A program made the position numbers and the translations under genes. A DNA stretch of 64,000 bases, from positions 124,001 through 188,000 of the forward strand of contig NZ_CP119106.1 in the NCBI RefSeq assembly GCF_029643425.1. The letters run 5' to 3'. The notes below the pieces were generated by a model. It was not told the DNA's origin, did no database searches, and saw only the letters and a program-made list of their open reading frames with translations. Positions 53,488 to 60,660 of this stretch are shown piece by piece (position 1 is the stretch's first letter; every line of letters begins with the position of its first letter). This DNA is from Isoptericola sp. AK164. Lineage in GTDB: Bacteria > Actinomycetota > Actinomycetes > Actinomycetales > Cellulomonadaceae.

Positions 53488-54696
53488 GTGCTGCGCAGCA
53501 CCGACCGCATCGAGACCACCCACGCCGGCTCCCTGCCGCGCACCGCCGAGCTGCTCGCCGCCAACGCGGCCCGCGAGAGCGGGGACGCCGACGGCGACTT
53601 CGGCCGGTTGCTGCGCGACGCCGTCGCCGACGTCGTGCGCCGCCAGCAGGAGGCCGGGATCTCCGTGGTCGGCGACGGCGAGTACGGCAAGTCGATGTCC
53701 TCGCCGATGGACTTCGGCGCCTGGTGGTCGTACTCGTTCCAGCGCACCGGCGGGCTCGAGCTCGACACCGACGCGCAGTGGGTGCTGGCGGACGTGCAGT
53801 CCGCGCCCGGCGACGTGCGGCTGACCGGGTTCGGCAACCGCCGCGACCAGGCGCGGTTCCGCGAGGCGTACACCGACCCGACGTCGGGTATCTTCCACGG
53901 CGAGGGGCCGGGGCAGTTCCCGAAGGTCACCGGGCCGCTGACGTACACCGGGCAGGCCGCCGTCGCGCAGGACGCCGCGAACCTGCGGGCCGCTGCCGAC
54001 GCCGCCGGGGTGACCGACGCGTTCGTCACCTCGATCGCGCCCGGGTCGGCGACGCGGATCCACAACGAGCACTACGCGACGCACGAGGAGTACGCCTACG
54101 CGTGGGCCGACGTCCTGCGCGAGGAGTACCTCGCGATCGTCGACGCCGGGCTCATCGTGCAGATCGACGACCCGGGGCTGGCCGAGTCCTGGGACCAGGT
54201 CACGCCGGAGCCGACCGTCACCGACTACCTGGACTTCTCGCGGATCCACGTCGAGGCGCTCAACCACGCGCTGCGCGGCATCCCGCCGGAGAAGGTGCGG
54301 TACCACCTGTGCTGGGGATCGTGGCACGGGCCGCACTCCACGGACCTGCCGATGCGCGACATCGTCGGGCTCATGCTCGACATCGACGCCGGGGCGTACT
54401 CCTTCGAGGCGGCGAACGTGCGGCACGAGCACGAGTACCGCGTCTGGGATGACATCGAGCTGCCCGAGGGCAAGCTGATCCTGCCCGGCGTGGTCTCGCA
54501 CGCGACCAACGTGCTGGAGCACCCCGAGCTCGTCGCCGAGCGCATCGAGCGGTTCGCGCGGCGGGTCGGCCGGGAGAACGTGCTGGCCTCGACCGACTGC
54601 GGGCTCGGTGGGCGCGTGCACCCGCAGATCGCGTGGGCCAAGCTCGAGTCCCTGGCCGCCGGCGCGCGGATCGCCTCGGAGCGGCTCTGGGGCTGA
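53488..54696 (+). CDS. MetE C-terminal-like (cobalamin-independent methionine synthase family) protein
   Basis: A 402-residue protein with the zinc-dependent methyltransferase barrel of the MetE C-terminal domain, standing alone as in archaeal-type or YxjG/YxjH-like proteins. Start region TTHAGSLPR; GDGEYGKSM near 65; YHLCWGSWHG and STDCGLGGRVHPQIAWAKLE supply His, Cys and Cys candidate zinc ligands. It lacks the MetE N-terminal folate half, so it may use another methyl donor. GTG 53488 has GAGAGG 9 bp upstream; GTG 53467 is an alternative. Confidence 0.85.
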   Translation: MLRSTDRIETTHAGSLPRTAELLAANAARESGDADGDFGRLLRDAVADVVRRQQEAGISVVGDGEYGKSMSSPMDFGAWWSYSFQRTGGLELDTDAQWVLADVQSAPGDVRLTGFGNRRDQARFREAYTDPTSGIFHGEGPGQFPKVTGPLTYTGQAAVAQDAANLRAAADAAGVTDAFVTSIAPGSATRIHNEHYATHEEYAYAWADVLREEYLAIVDAGLIVQIDDPGLAESWDQVTPEPTVTDYLDFSRIHVEALNHALRGIPPEKVRYHLCWGSWHGPHSTDLPMRDIVGLMLDIDAGAYSFEAANVRHEHEYRVWDDIELPEGKLILPGVVSHATNVLEHPELVAERIERFARRVGRENVLASTDCGLGGRVHPQIAWAKLESLAAGARIASERLWG

Positions 54697-54707
54697 GCTG
54701 TCTCCCG

Positions 54708-54766
54708 TCGAGCGTCTCTGTTCCTCAGGAATCAGGTCGCGATTCCTGAGGAACAGAGACGCTCGA
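54708..54766. repeat. Long perfect inverted repeat (26-bp arms, 7-bp loop)
   Basis: Arms 54708-54733 (begins TCGAGCGTCTCTGTTCCTCA) and 54741-54766 pair exactly around AGGTCGC. It starts 12 bp after the MetE-like stop and is the best candidate for its terminator, though no T-tract follows. Confidence 0.88.
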
Positions 54767-54794
54767 TCGGGCGGTGCGCGGCCGAGTGGACTTC

Positions 54795-54810
54795 GATAGC
54801 ATGTGCTATC
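54795..54810. promoter_or_regulatory. Palindrome before the MNT gene (candidate autoregulatory operator)
   Basis: GATAGCA-TG-TGCTATC has perfect 7-bp arms and ends just where the GGAGGTGG ribosome site begins. Placement over promoter/leader and the HTH in the gene product suggest autorepression. Confidence 0.6.
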
Positions 54811-54822
54811 GGAGGTGGCCGC

Positions 54823-55356
54823 ATGGAAGGCGAGGAGTCGGCCGTCGAGCATGCGTTCGCGGACTATCTGGCAGGTCTGGGATCCCGTGCGGACGACCTG
54901 CGCGCCGAAGCGAGCCGGACGCTGGAACGCGGTGTCCGCCAGGCGCATGATCTCGGGTGGAGCCAGCGCCGGATCGCGCGGTCGTTGGGGCGCAGCCAGC
55001 CTGAGGTCAAGCGCCTCCTGGGCCGTGCCGTCGCCTCGGAGGCCGTAGCTCTTACCGAGGCGGGGGGCAGCAGCATGCTCGACGCGGTCCTTCGGCAGCA
55101 TCGGGACGACGTCGTCGATGCAGCGGCCAGGCGCGGAGTGCGTCACCTGCGCGTCTTCGGCTCCGTCGCTTCCGGCGAGGACGGCCCGGAATCGGACGTG
55201 GATCTGCTGGTCGACGTCGACGACGGCGTGGGCCTGTTCGCGCTGGGCGCGTTGGAGGCCGAGCTCTCGGCCATCCTGGGCCGGCCCGTGGACATCGTCC
55301 CCGAGCAGTCGCTCCGTCCCGCGGTGCGAGCATCCGTCGTGGCGATCCCGCTGTGA
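54823..55356 (+). CDS. MNT-type nucleotidyltransferase with N-terminal HTH (antitoxin-like)
   Basis: A 177-residue protein. Residues 25-75 form a helix-turn-helix (GWSQRRIARSLGRSQPEVKR); residues 85-177 form a minimal nucleotidyltransferase with G113-S114 (RVFGSVASG) and D125/D127 (ESDVDLLVDVDD), followed by LGRPVDIVPEQSLRP. MNT proteins pair with HEPN toxins and can AMPylate them. Here a GTGA overlap leads into only 19 codons of a HEPN-like start. ATG 54823 has GGAGGTGG. The antitoxin appears to have outlived its toxin. Confidence 0.85.
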   Translation: MEGEESAVEHAFADYLAGLGSRADDLRAEASRTLERGVRQAHDLGWSQRRIARSLGRSQPEVKRLLGRAVASEAVALTEAGGSSMLDAVLRQHRDDVVDAAARRGVRHLRVFGSVASGEDGPESDVDLLVDVDDGVGLFALGALEAELSAILGRPVDIVPEQSLRPAVRASVVAIPL

Positions 55357-55412
55357 GGCGCGACGACGTCGATCACGCCCTGGAGGCGCTCGAGCAGCTG
55401 ATCTCGCGGTGA
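55353..55412 (+). pseudogene. Truncated HEPN-like partner gene (19 codons)
   Basis: The GTG overlapping the MNT stop opens VRRDDVDHALEALEQLISR, then TGA. Start position, RRDD and an amphipathic first helix match the beginning of HEPN toxins partnered with MNT genes (normally about 110-140 residues). No continuation in another frame is visible before the hairpin at 55427, so the rest seems deleted. Confidence 0.5.
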
Positions 55413-55426
55413 TGTCCGTGTGTGAC

Positions 55427-55459
55427 GACGGCGCCCGACCCCGAGGGTCGAGCGCCGTC
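55427..55459. terminator. Hairpin terminator after the MNT locus
   Basis: GACGGCGC / GCGCCGTC (55427-55434, 55452-55459), a C-A mismatch, and CGACC / GGTCG inside with a CCGAG loop. Between convergent MNT and hsp20 genes. Confidence 0.75.
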
Positions 55460-55498
55460 GCCGTGCGCGGCCGGGCCGGGTGGCCCGGGATCTCGTGA

Positions 55499-55918
55499 TC
55501 AGGCCGCGGTGGTGACCTCGATGCGCTGCGGGGTCGTGCCGGCGAACACGCCGGCCACGGTGACCGTCAGGACACCGGCGTCGTAGGACGCCGTCACCGC
55601 GTCGGCCTCGACGGCCTTCGGCAGCGTGACGACGCGGCGGAAGGCGCCGAAGCGCACCTCCGAGACGCGGCGGCCCTCGGACTCCTCGCCGCGCTGGTCC
55701 TTGCGCTCGCCACGGACGACGAGCTTGCGGCCCTCGACCTCGACGGTGACGTCCTCGGCCGGGTCGATGCCCGGCAGGTCGAGGCGGGCGACGAGGTCCT
55801 CGCCCTCGCGGTACACGTCCGCGGCGGGCTTGGCATCGGTGGGGGCTGCCGGGCGCGGGGTCCACAGGTCGCGGAACAGCGCGTCGGTCAGCGGGGTGCG
55901 GGTCAGGGTGGCAGTCAT
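55499..55918 (-). CDS. Hsp20/alpha-crystallin small heat-shock protein
   Basis: A 139-residue small heat-shock protein, an ATP-independent holdase. Short N-terminal arm with LFRDLWTPRP, alpha-crystallin domain at about 33-130 (ADVYREGEDLVARLDLPGID, VEVEGRKLVVRGERKDQRGE, FGAFRRVVTLPKAVEADAVT, YDAGVLTVTVAG), and a short tail lacking a clear IxI motif. The start MTATLTR was chosen over an upstream ATG because of GAGGAG-like sequence and family length. The HAIR element 37 bp upstream puts it under HspR control. Confidence 0.92.
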   Translation of the reverse strand: MTATLTRTPLTDALFRDLWTPRPAAPTDAKPAADVYREGEDLVARLDLPGIDPAEDVTVEVEGRKLVVRGERKDQRGEESEGRRVSEVRFGAFRRVVTLPKAVEADAVTASYDAGVLTVTVAGVFAGTTPQRIEVTTAA

Positions 55919-55954
55919 GAGTGCTCCTCTCGTGGATGGTTCCGAGGAGTACAA

Positions 55955-55975
55955 CTTGAGTCACCCCGACTCAAT
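55955..55975. promoter_or_regulatory. HAIR element (HspR operator) upstream of hsp20
   Basis: CTTGAGT-CACCCCG-ACTCAAT matches the HspR-associated inverted repeat CTTGAGT-N7-ACTCAAG at all but the last base. HspR binds this element in Streptomyces and Mycobacterium to repress heat-shock genes. Confidence 0.88.
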
Positions 55976-56064
55976 TTCCGGGTTCGCCGTGGGCGGACGG
56001 CGGTGTCGGGTTCGCGCGGACGACAGGCCCCGGCCGGGCCCGGACGGTTCAGGGCCGTGACGGC

Positions 56065-56367
56065 TCAGTCGCGCAGCGGTGAGCCGACGACGTCGAACCG
56101 GAACCCGCCCATCTCCCCGGACAGCAGCGGCCTGGCCGCCGCGATGGACGCCTGCACGCCGGGCAGCTGCAGCGAGTCGCGGTGCGCCGCGGCCGACGTC
56201 CAGATCTCGGCGACGTAGACGGTGTCGGGGTGCTCGTCGTTCACGCCGACCTCGTAGGACAGGCAGCCGGCGTCAGCGAGCTCGTCGCTGCGGGCCGTGA
56301 GGTGGGCGACCAGCTCGTCGCGCTGGCCGGGAGCGGCACCGAGGGTACCGACGTTCACGAAGGTCAT
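56065..56367 (-). CDS. Antibiotic-biosynthesis-monooxygenase (ABM) domain protein
   Basis: A 100-residue dimeric ferredoxin-like ABM-domain protein: VNVGTLGAAPGQRDELVAHL, AGCLSYEVGVNDEHPDTVYV, EIWTSAAAHRDSLQLPGVQA. Members include quinol monooxygenases (YgiN) and haem-degrading or stress proteins; the exact activity cannot be read. TACCGT lies 7 bp before the ATG, so the transcript may be leaderless. 49 bp from the YchJ gene upstream. Confidence 0.85.
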   Translation of the reverse strand: MTFVNVGTLGAAPGQRDELVAHLTARSDELADAGCLSYEVGVNDEHPDTVYVAEIWTSAAAHRDSLQLPGVQASIAAARPLLSGEMGGFRFDVVGSPLRD

Positions 56368-56416
56368 GCCGGCGACGGTAGCGACGGCCCCCGACACGTC
56401 CCGGCTGGTCGGGGCG

Positions 56417-56809
56417 TCAGGGCCGGACGTCACCGTCGACGTAGAGCCACGTGCCGCCCTCGCGCACGAACCGGCTGAGCTCGTGCAGCCGGCCGCGGCC
56501 GCCGTCGTCGTCGGTGAACGTCGCGACGAACTCGACCTCGCCGGCGTCGTCGAACGGTCCGCCCGCACTGGTGCCGAGGATGTCCAGGCGCCGCCAGCGG
56601 CGGCCCGGGTCCAGGTCCAGCGACGACGGGCGGGTGCCCGGGTGCCAGGTCGCGCTCAGGTAGTCGGCGTCGCCGACGGCGAAGGCGCTGTAGCGGGACC
56701 GCATCAGCGCCTCGGCGGTCGGGGCGGTGCGCTCGCCGCGGTGCAGCGGGGCGCAGCACTCGCCGTAGGGCAGGCCGGACAGGCAGGGGCAGCGGGTCGC
56801 GTCGTCCAC
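56417..56809 (-). CDS. YchJ-family (UPF0225) SEC-C-type protein
   Basis: A 130-residue YchJ/UPF0225 protein. The N-terminal zinc motif reads CPCLSGLPYGECCAPLH (C-P-C ... C-C, SEC-C like), followed by ALMRSRYSAFAVGDADYLSA and TWHPGTRP, then an NTF2-like sheet (RRWRRLDILGTSAGG, GEVEFVATFTDD, HELSRFVREGGTWLYVDGD). Function unknown. GTG 56809 with GACCAT 6 bp upstream, a leaderless candidate. Confidence 0.88.
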   Translation of the reverse strand: MDDATRCPCLSGLPYGECCAPLHRGERTAPTAEALMRSRYSAFAVGDADYLSATWHPGTRPSSLDLDPGRRWRRLDILGTSAGGPFDDAGEVEFVATFTDDDGGRGRLHELSRFVREGGTWLYVDGDVRP

Positions 56810-56837
56810 AGGTCCATGGTCGCGTACTTGACCGGGA

Positions 56838-57506
56838 TCAGGCCGCGCGGTCCACGAGGACCGCGAGCTGCACCCGGTTCACCCCGAGCTTGTGGCAGGC
56901 CGTGCTGAGGTGGGTCTTCACGGTGGCCGCCCCGAGGTAGAGCTCGGCGCCGATCTGGGCGTTCGTCAGGCCCCGGGCCGCCTGGTGGGCGATCTCGCGC
57001 TCGCGGTCGGTGAGCCGTGCCAGCTCCGCGCGGGCCTCGTCCCGCCCTCGGGCGCCCGACGCCTTGCCGACCTGCTCCACGACCACCCGGGCGGCCCGTG
57101 GCGACAGGGCCCCGTCCCCGGCGGCGACGGCCTCGACGGCTGCGACCAGCTCGTCCGGGCCGGAGTCCTTGGCCAGGAACCCGGCGGCGCCGGCGTGCAC
57201 GGCGTCGAGGATGGCCGACTCCGTGTCGAAGGACGTCATGGCGACCACGCCCGGCGGGTCGGGCAGCTCGACGACGGCGGCGGTGGCGCGCACACCGTCG
57301 AGGCGTGCCATGCGCAGATCCATGAGCACGACGTCGGGACGGTGCGCCCGGACGGCGGCGACCACCTCGTCCCCGTCGGTGGCCTCGCCGACGACCTCCA
57401 GGCCGCGTGCGGTGAGGATCTGTCGCAGGAACTGCCGCACCATCGTGTCGTCGTCGACGACCAGAACCCGTGTCACGGCCTCGACACTACTGGTGACCTG
57501 CGACAT
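56838..57506 (-). CDS. NarL/LuxR-family response regulator
   Basis: A 222-residue regulator. Receiver: VLVVDDDTMVRQFLRQILTA with D18-D20, phosphoacceptor D63 (VVLMDLRMARLDG), MTSFD and AKDSGPDEL lysine. C-terminal LuxR helix-turn-helix: LTDREREIAHQAARGLTNAQ, IGAELYLGAATVKTHLSTAC. Start at 57506 or at the GTG of VTRVLVV (57476). It lies 72 bp downstream of the histidine kinase gene, same strand, forming a DesK/NarL-type two-component system. Confidence 0.92.
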   Translation of the reverse strand: MSQVTSSVEAVTRVLVVDDDTMVRQFLRQILTARGLEVVGEATDGDEVVAAVRAHRPDVVLMDLRMARLDGVRATAAVVELPDPPGVVAMTSFDTESAILDAVHAGAAGFLAKDSGPDELVAAVEAVAAGDGALSPRAARVVVEQVGKASGARGRDEARAELARLTDREREIAHQAARGLTNAQIGAELYLGAATVKTHLSTACHKLGVNRVQLAVLVDRAA

Positions 57507-57578
57507 CGTCGGAGCAGCTCCAGCCCGGGCCGGCCGCGGGAGTGGCGCGGGAGCGGCGCGGGCGCTGGACCTGCCCGG

Positions 57579-59099
57579 CTACGCCTCCGGCGTCGGCGAC
57601 CAGGGCAGGTGGGCGCGGACCAGGAACGAGTCGTCGTCCTGGCGGCCGGCGTCGAACGTGCCGCCGAGAGCCTCGCAGCGTTCCCGCATCCCGCGCAGGC
57701 CGGAGCCGCTCCCGGGCGCCGCCGCGGGCCCGGCGACCGGGAGGGTCGGATTGCGTACCGAGACGTCGATGCCGTCGACCGGTCGCGCCCGGACGCTGAC
57801 CGCGACCCGCGCGCCGGGGGCGTGCTTGGCCGCGTTGGTCAGCGACTCCTGCACCACGCGGTACACCGTGCGGGTCAGCGTCGGCGGCGCGGCGTCACCG
57901 TCGGTCACGAACACCGTCGCCACCAGGTCCACGCCCCGGTCCCCGGCGCCGTCGAGCAGGTCGGCCAGGTCGTCCAGGGTCCAGTCCCGACCCGCATAGT
58001 CCTCGGCGCCCTCGCGCAGGGACGTGATGAGCGTGCGCATCTCCTCCAGCGCACGGTGCGCCGAGGACCGCATCGACCGGGCGGCGTCCCCGGTCTCGGC
58101 GTCCTCCGACGACACCTCCAGGGCCGAGGCCTGCAGCGACATCAGGGAGAGCTGGTGCGCCACCGTGTCGTGCATCTCGCGGGCGATGAGGTCGCGCTCC
58201 TCCTGCCGCGAGAGCTCGGTCTGCAGCGTCTCGGACCGCGCCTGGAGCGTCGCAGCCCGTCGCGACTCGGCGGTGGCGACGGAACGGGCGGCGTCGGCGT
58301 CGGCCCCGGCCCGGGTGGCGACCCGTCGCAGCAGCCCGACGCCGACGGCGAGTCCCAGGGCCAGCACGCCGAGGATCAGGTAGCCGAGAGGCGTCATGTA
58401 GGAGGTCGCGCCGCCGTCCTCCGCGGTCGCGGAGAAGATGACGTTGTCGCCTTCGCGGGCGGCGTCGCGCCAGAACGTCGCGATCAGCGCGAGCGCCGTC
58501 GCGCCGCCGCACAGCAGGCTGCGCCGCAGGTCGGTGCGCGCCACCACCCAGGGCAGGGCGAGGAGCGGGGCGACGGCGCCGAGCGGGCTGACGATCCCGA
58601 CCGCGGCGGTCGCCAGGCACACCGCGACCGGGTGCGTGGTGCGCCACCACACGGCCGCTGCCACCCCGGCCGCGACGACGAACCAGAGCAGGAAGACGGC
58701 GACCTGGGTGTTGGTGAGCTCGGCCGGTGCCGCGAAGGCCGCGCCCGTGACGGCGCAGAACCAGGTGACCGCCACGGCGCCGATCGACCCCCACCGGCTC
58801 GCCGTGCGACGCCCCTGGCCGGGCGGCCTCGGTGCCGGTCCGGTGGGCGGGGGCCCGGGGTAGGGCGTGTGCGGCATCGGACCCGGGTACGGCGTCGGGC
58901 CGGGGTAGGGCGACGGCGGGTACGGCGACGGCGCAGCCCCACCGGCGTACGAGGCCGGGAAGGGCGCCGCGGACGAGCCGGCGTACGGATCGGGCGCGGC
59001 GGCTCCCTCGTGGGAGCCGGGGTAGCCCGGCACGGGGCCGCCCGGACCGCTGGCAGGGTCCGGCGGCGGCCCTCCCGGGGTGGGCGACGGCGGGTACAT
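57579..59099 (-). CDS. NarL-type sensor histidine kinase with Pro-rich N-terminus
   Basis: A 506-residue HisKA_3-family kinase. Residues 1-100 are a cytoplasmic Pro/Gly/Tyr-rich stretch (SPYPPSPYPGPTPYPGPMPH), unusual for these kinases. Four to six membrane helices follow (about 105-265), then a short coiled coil, the H-box AREMHDTVAHQLSLMSLQ with H310, and a HATPase_c domain (VVQESLTNAAKHAPGARVAV, GSGLRGMRERCEALGGTF). TACGCT lies 7 bp before the ATG. The Pro-rich part could bind partners or drive clustering. Confidence 0.9.
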   Translation of the reverse strand: MYPPSPTPGGPPPDPASGPGGPVPGYPGSHEGAAAPDPYAGSSAAPFPASYAGGAAPSPYPPSPYPGPTPYPGPMPHTPYPGPPPTGPAPRPPGQGRRTASRWGSIGAVAVTWFCAVTGAAFAAPAELTNTQVAVFLLWFVVAAGVAAAVWWRTTHPVAVCLATAAVGIVSPLGAVAPLLALPWVVARTDLRRSLLCGGATALALIATFWRDAAREGDNVIFSATAEDGGATSYMTPLGYLILGVLALGLAVGVGLLRRVATRAGADADAARSVATAESRRAATLQARSETLQTELSRQEERDLIAREMHDTVAHQLSLMSLQASALEVSSEDAETGDAARSMRSSAHRALEEMRTLITSLREGAEDYAGRDWTLDDLADLLDGAGDRGVDLVATVFVTDGDAAPPTLTRTVYRVVQESLTNAAKHAPGARVAVSVRARPVDGIDVSVRNPTLPVAGPAAAPGSGSGLRGMRERCEALGGTFDAGRQDDDSFLVRAHLPWSPTPEA

Positions 59100-59273
59100 A
59101 CCGGGCAGCGTACGGCGCGCCTCCGACGCCGGTCATCACCCGATCGGGTCGGCAGCGCGGCCCGAGGTTCCCCCGTTCGGGTCGGTGGGTCGAGCCGTCC
59201 GGGGGATCCGCCGTCGGGCACCCGGAGCCGAGGATCGATCTCGTTCGATCACCGGCTCGACGAAGGAGCGATC

Positions 59274-60086
59274 ATGTCCGACCAGCAGCAGCACCCCGCG
59301 TGGTCTCCGCAGACCCCGCAGCAGCCCGCCCCGCAGGGCCAGGTCCCCGCCCCGCAGGGACAGGTCCCGCAGCAGCCCGTTCCTTCGGGCGGGTCCGGAG
59401 CGCCGCAGGCTCCCGAGCCGGGGCCGCAGAAGAGCTGGTTCGCGCGCCACAAGGTCCTCACCGGCCTCGGCGTGCTCGTCGGGATCGCCGTCGTCGGCGC
59501 CGCGTTCGGCGGTGGCGGCGACGAGGCGCCGGCGGACGCGGGCACGACGGCGGAGGTCGCCTCCGAGGACGCCGCGACGACCGAGGACTCCGGTCAGGAC
59601 GCCGGGACCGACGACGGCGCGGCCGCGGACGGTCAGGACGCGGCCGATGCCGAGGAGCAGGCGGAGGATCCGGGCACCGACGCCGCGGACCTGCCGGGGC
59701 TCGGCGACGCCGCGCGCGACGGCAAGTTCGAGTTCACCGTGACCGAGCTCGAGGACGGCGTGGCGCAGATCGGGAACGAGTACCTCAACACCGAGGCGCA
59801 GGGACAGTTCGTGCTCGTCCACATGGCGGTGGAGAACATCGGCGACGAGGCGCAGTACTTCGACGGCAGCAGCCAGAAGCTCGTCGACACCGAGGGCCGC
59901 ACGCACTCGGCGGACTCCGAGGCGGCGATCTACCTCGACGACTCGAACAGCTTCCTCAACGAGATCAACCCGGGCAACACCGTGGACGGCGTCGTCGTCT
60001 TCGACGTCCCGACGGACGCGACGCCCGCGACGCTCGAGCTGCACGACTCGGCGTTCTCCGGCGGTGTCGAGGTCTCGGTGCAGTGA
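59274..60086 (+). CDS. DUF4352-type membrane-anchored protein
   Basis: A 270-residue protein: Gln/Pro-rich cytoplasmic N-terminus with repeats (PAPQGQVPAPQGQVPQQPVP), one membrane helix (VLTGLGVLVGIAVVGAAFGG, about 60-80), an acidic Asp/Ala/Thr linker to about 145, and an immunoglobulin-like DUF4352 (telomeric-repeat-like) domain (GKFEFTVTELEDGVAQIGNE, GQFVLVHMAVENIGDEAQYF, NPGNTVDGVVVFDVP). Such proteins are exported or membrane-bound, with no known activity. ATG 59274 with GAAGGAG. Divergent from the kinase gene. Confidence 0.82.
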   Translation: MSDQQQHPAWSPQTPQQPAPQGQVPAPQGQVPQQPVPSGGSGAPQAPEPGPQKSWFARHKVLTGLGVLVGIAVVGAAFGGGGDEAPADAGTTAEVASEDAATTEDSGQDAGTDDGAAADGQDAADAEEQAEDPGTDAADLPGLGDAARDGKFEFTVTELEDGVAQIGNEYLNTEAQGQFVLVHMAVENIGDEAQYFDGSSQKLVDTEGRTHSADSEAAIYLDDSNSFLNEINPGNTVDGVVVFDVPTDATPATLELHDSAFSGGVEVSVQ

Positions 60087-60100
60087 GACCGGACGTCCGG

Positions 60101-60127
60101 GGCGGGCCGTTCCGGTTGCGGCCCGCC
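60101..60127 (+). terminator. Hairpin after the DUF4352 gene
   Basis: GGCGGGCC (60101-60108) and GGCCCGCC (60120-60127) form an 8-bp stem, 14 bp beyond the stop. Confidence 0.65.
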
Positions 60128-60343
60128 TCCGGTGTCGGGTAGACATCTGCCCAGGTCAACGAGTGATCGGCGACACGTCCTCCGCGTGCCGATCCGGCAA
60201 CCGCGCTCCTCGCGCACGGTGCCTCAGGAGGAAGACCGGCCTCGCGCCGACCGGCGCGGGGAAGAGCGGGGTCGCTGACGGCCTCCGGGCTCGTTCGCGC
60301 GTCCGGGTGGCTGTCGGCCGGCTCCCCGGACGAAGGAGCAGAG

Positions 60344-60634
60344 ATGTTTCCCGAGCTCGACGAGCAGGTCCTCGCCCGGCTGCCATGGGAGATCCACGAG
60401 CAGCACAGGAACTCGTACCACCTGGCGATGTTGAGCTGTGCGGTGCGCGACCAGGCCGGGCTCGGGCTGCGGTGGGTGGACCGGCACCGCCTGGCGTCGT
60501 GGCGTGGGAGTCTGCGGGAGGTCAACGCGGTCGTCGTCTACGACTGGAAGACGCCCGACGGCTTCTACGTCGTCCCCAGGCTTGAGGGCGACGGCGACGT
60601 CACGCGCCCGCCGATGGTGGGGGAGGACCCGTGA
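60344..60634 (+). CDS. Small protein of unknown function
   Basis: A 96-residue soluble protein beginning MFPELDEQVLARLPWEIHEQ with many charged and aromatic residues (HRNSYHLAMLSCAVRDQAGL, VNAVVVYDWKTPDGFYVVPR). Codon use is like its neighbours. A GAAGGAG ribosome site precedes the ATG, which supports it being real. No family recognised. It is convergent with the PepSY lipoprotein gene, 26 bp apart. The 216-bp gap before it, beyond the hairpin, shows nothing clear. Confidence 0.6.
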   Translation: MFPELDEQVLARLPWEIHEQHRNSYHLAMLSCAVRDQAGLGLRWVDRHRLASWRGSLREVNAVVVYDWKTPDGFYVVPRLEGDGDVTRPPMVGEDP

Positions 60635-60660
60635 CCGCCGGGATCGCCGGTGTGCGGCCC

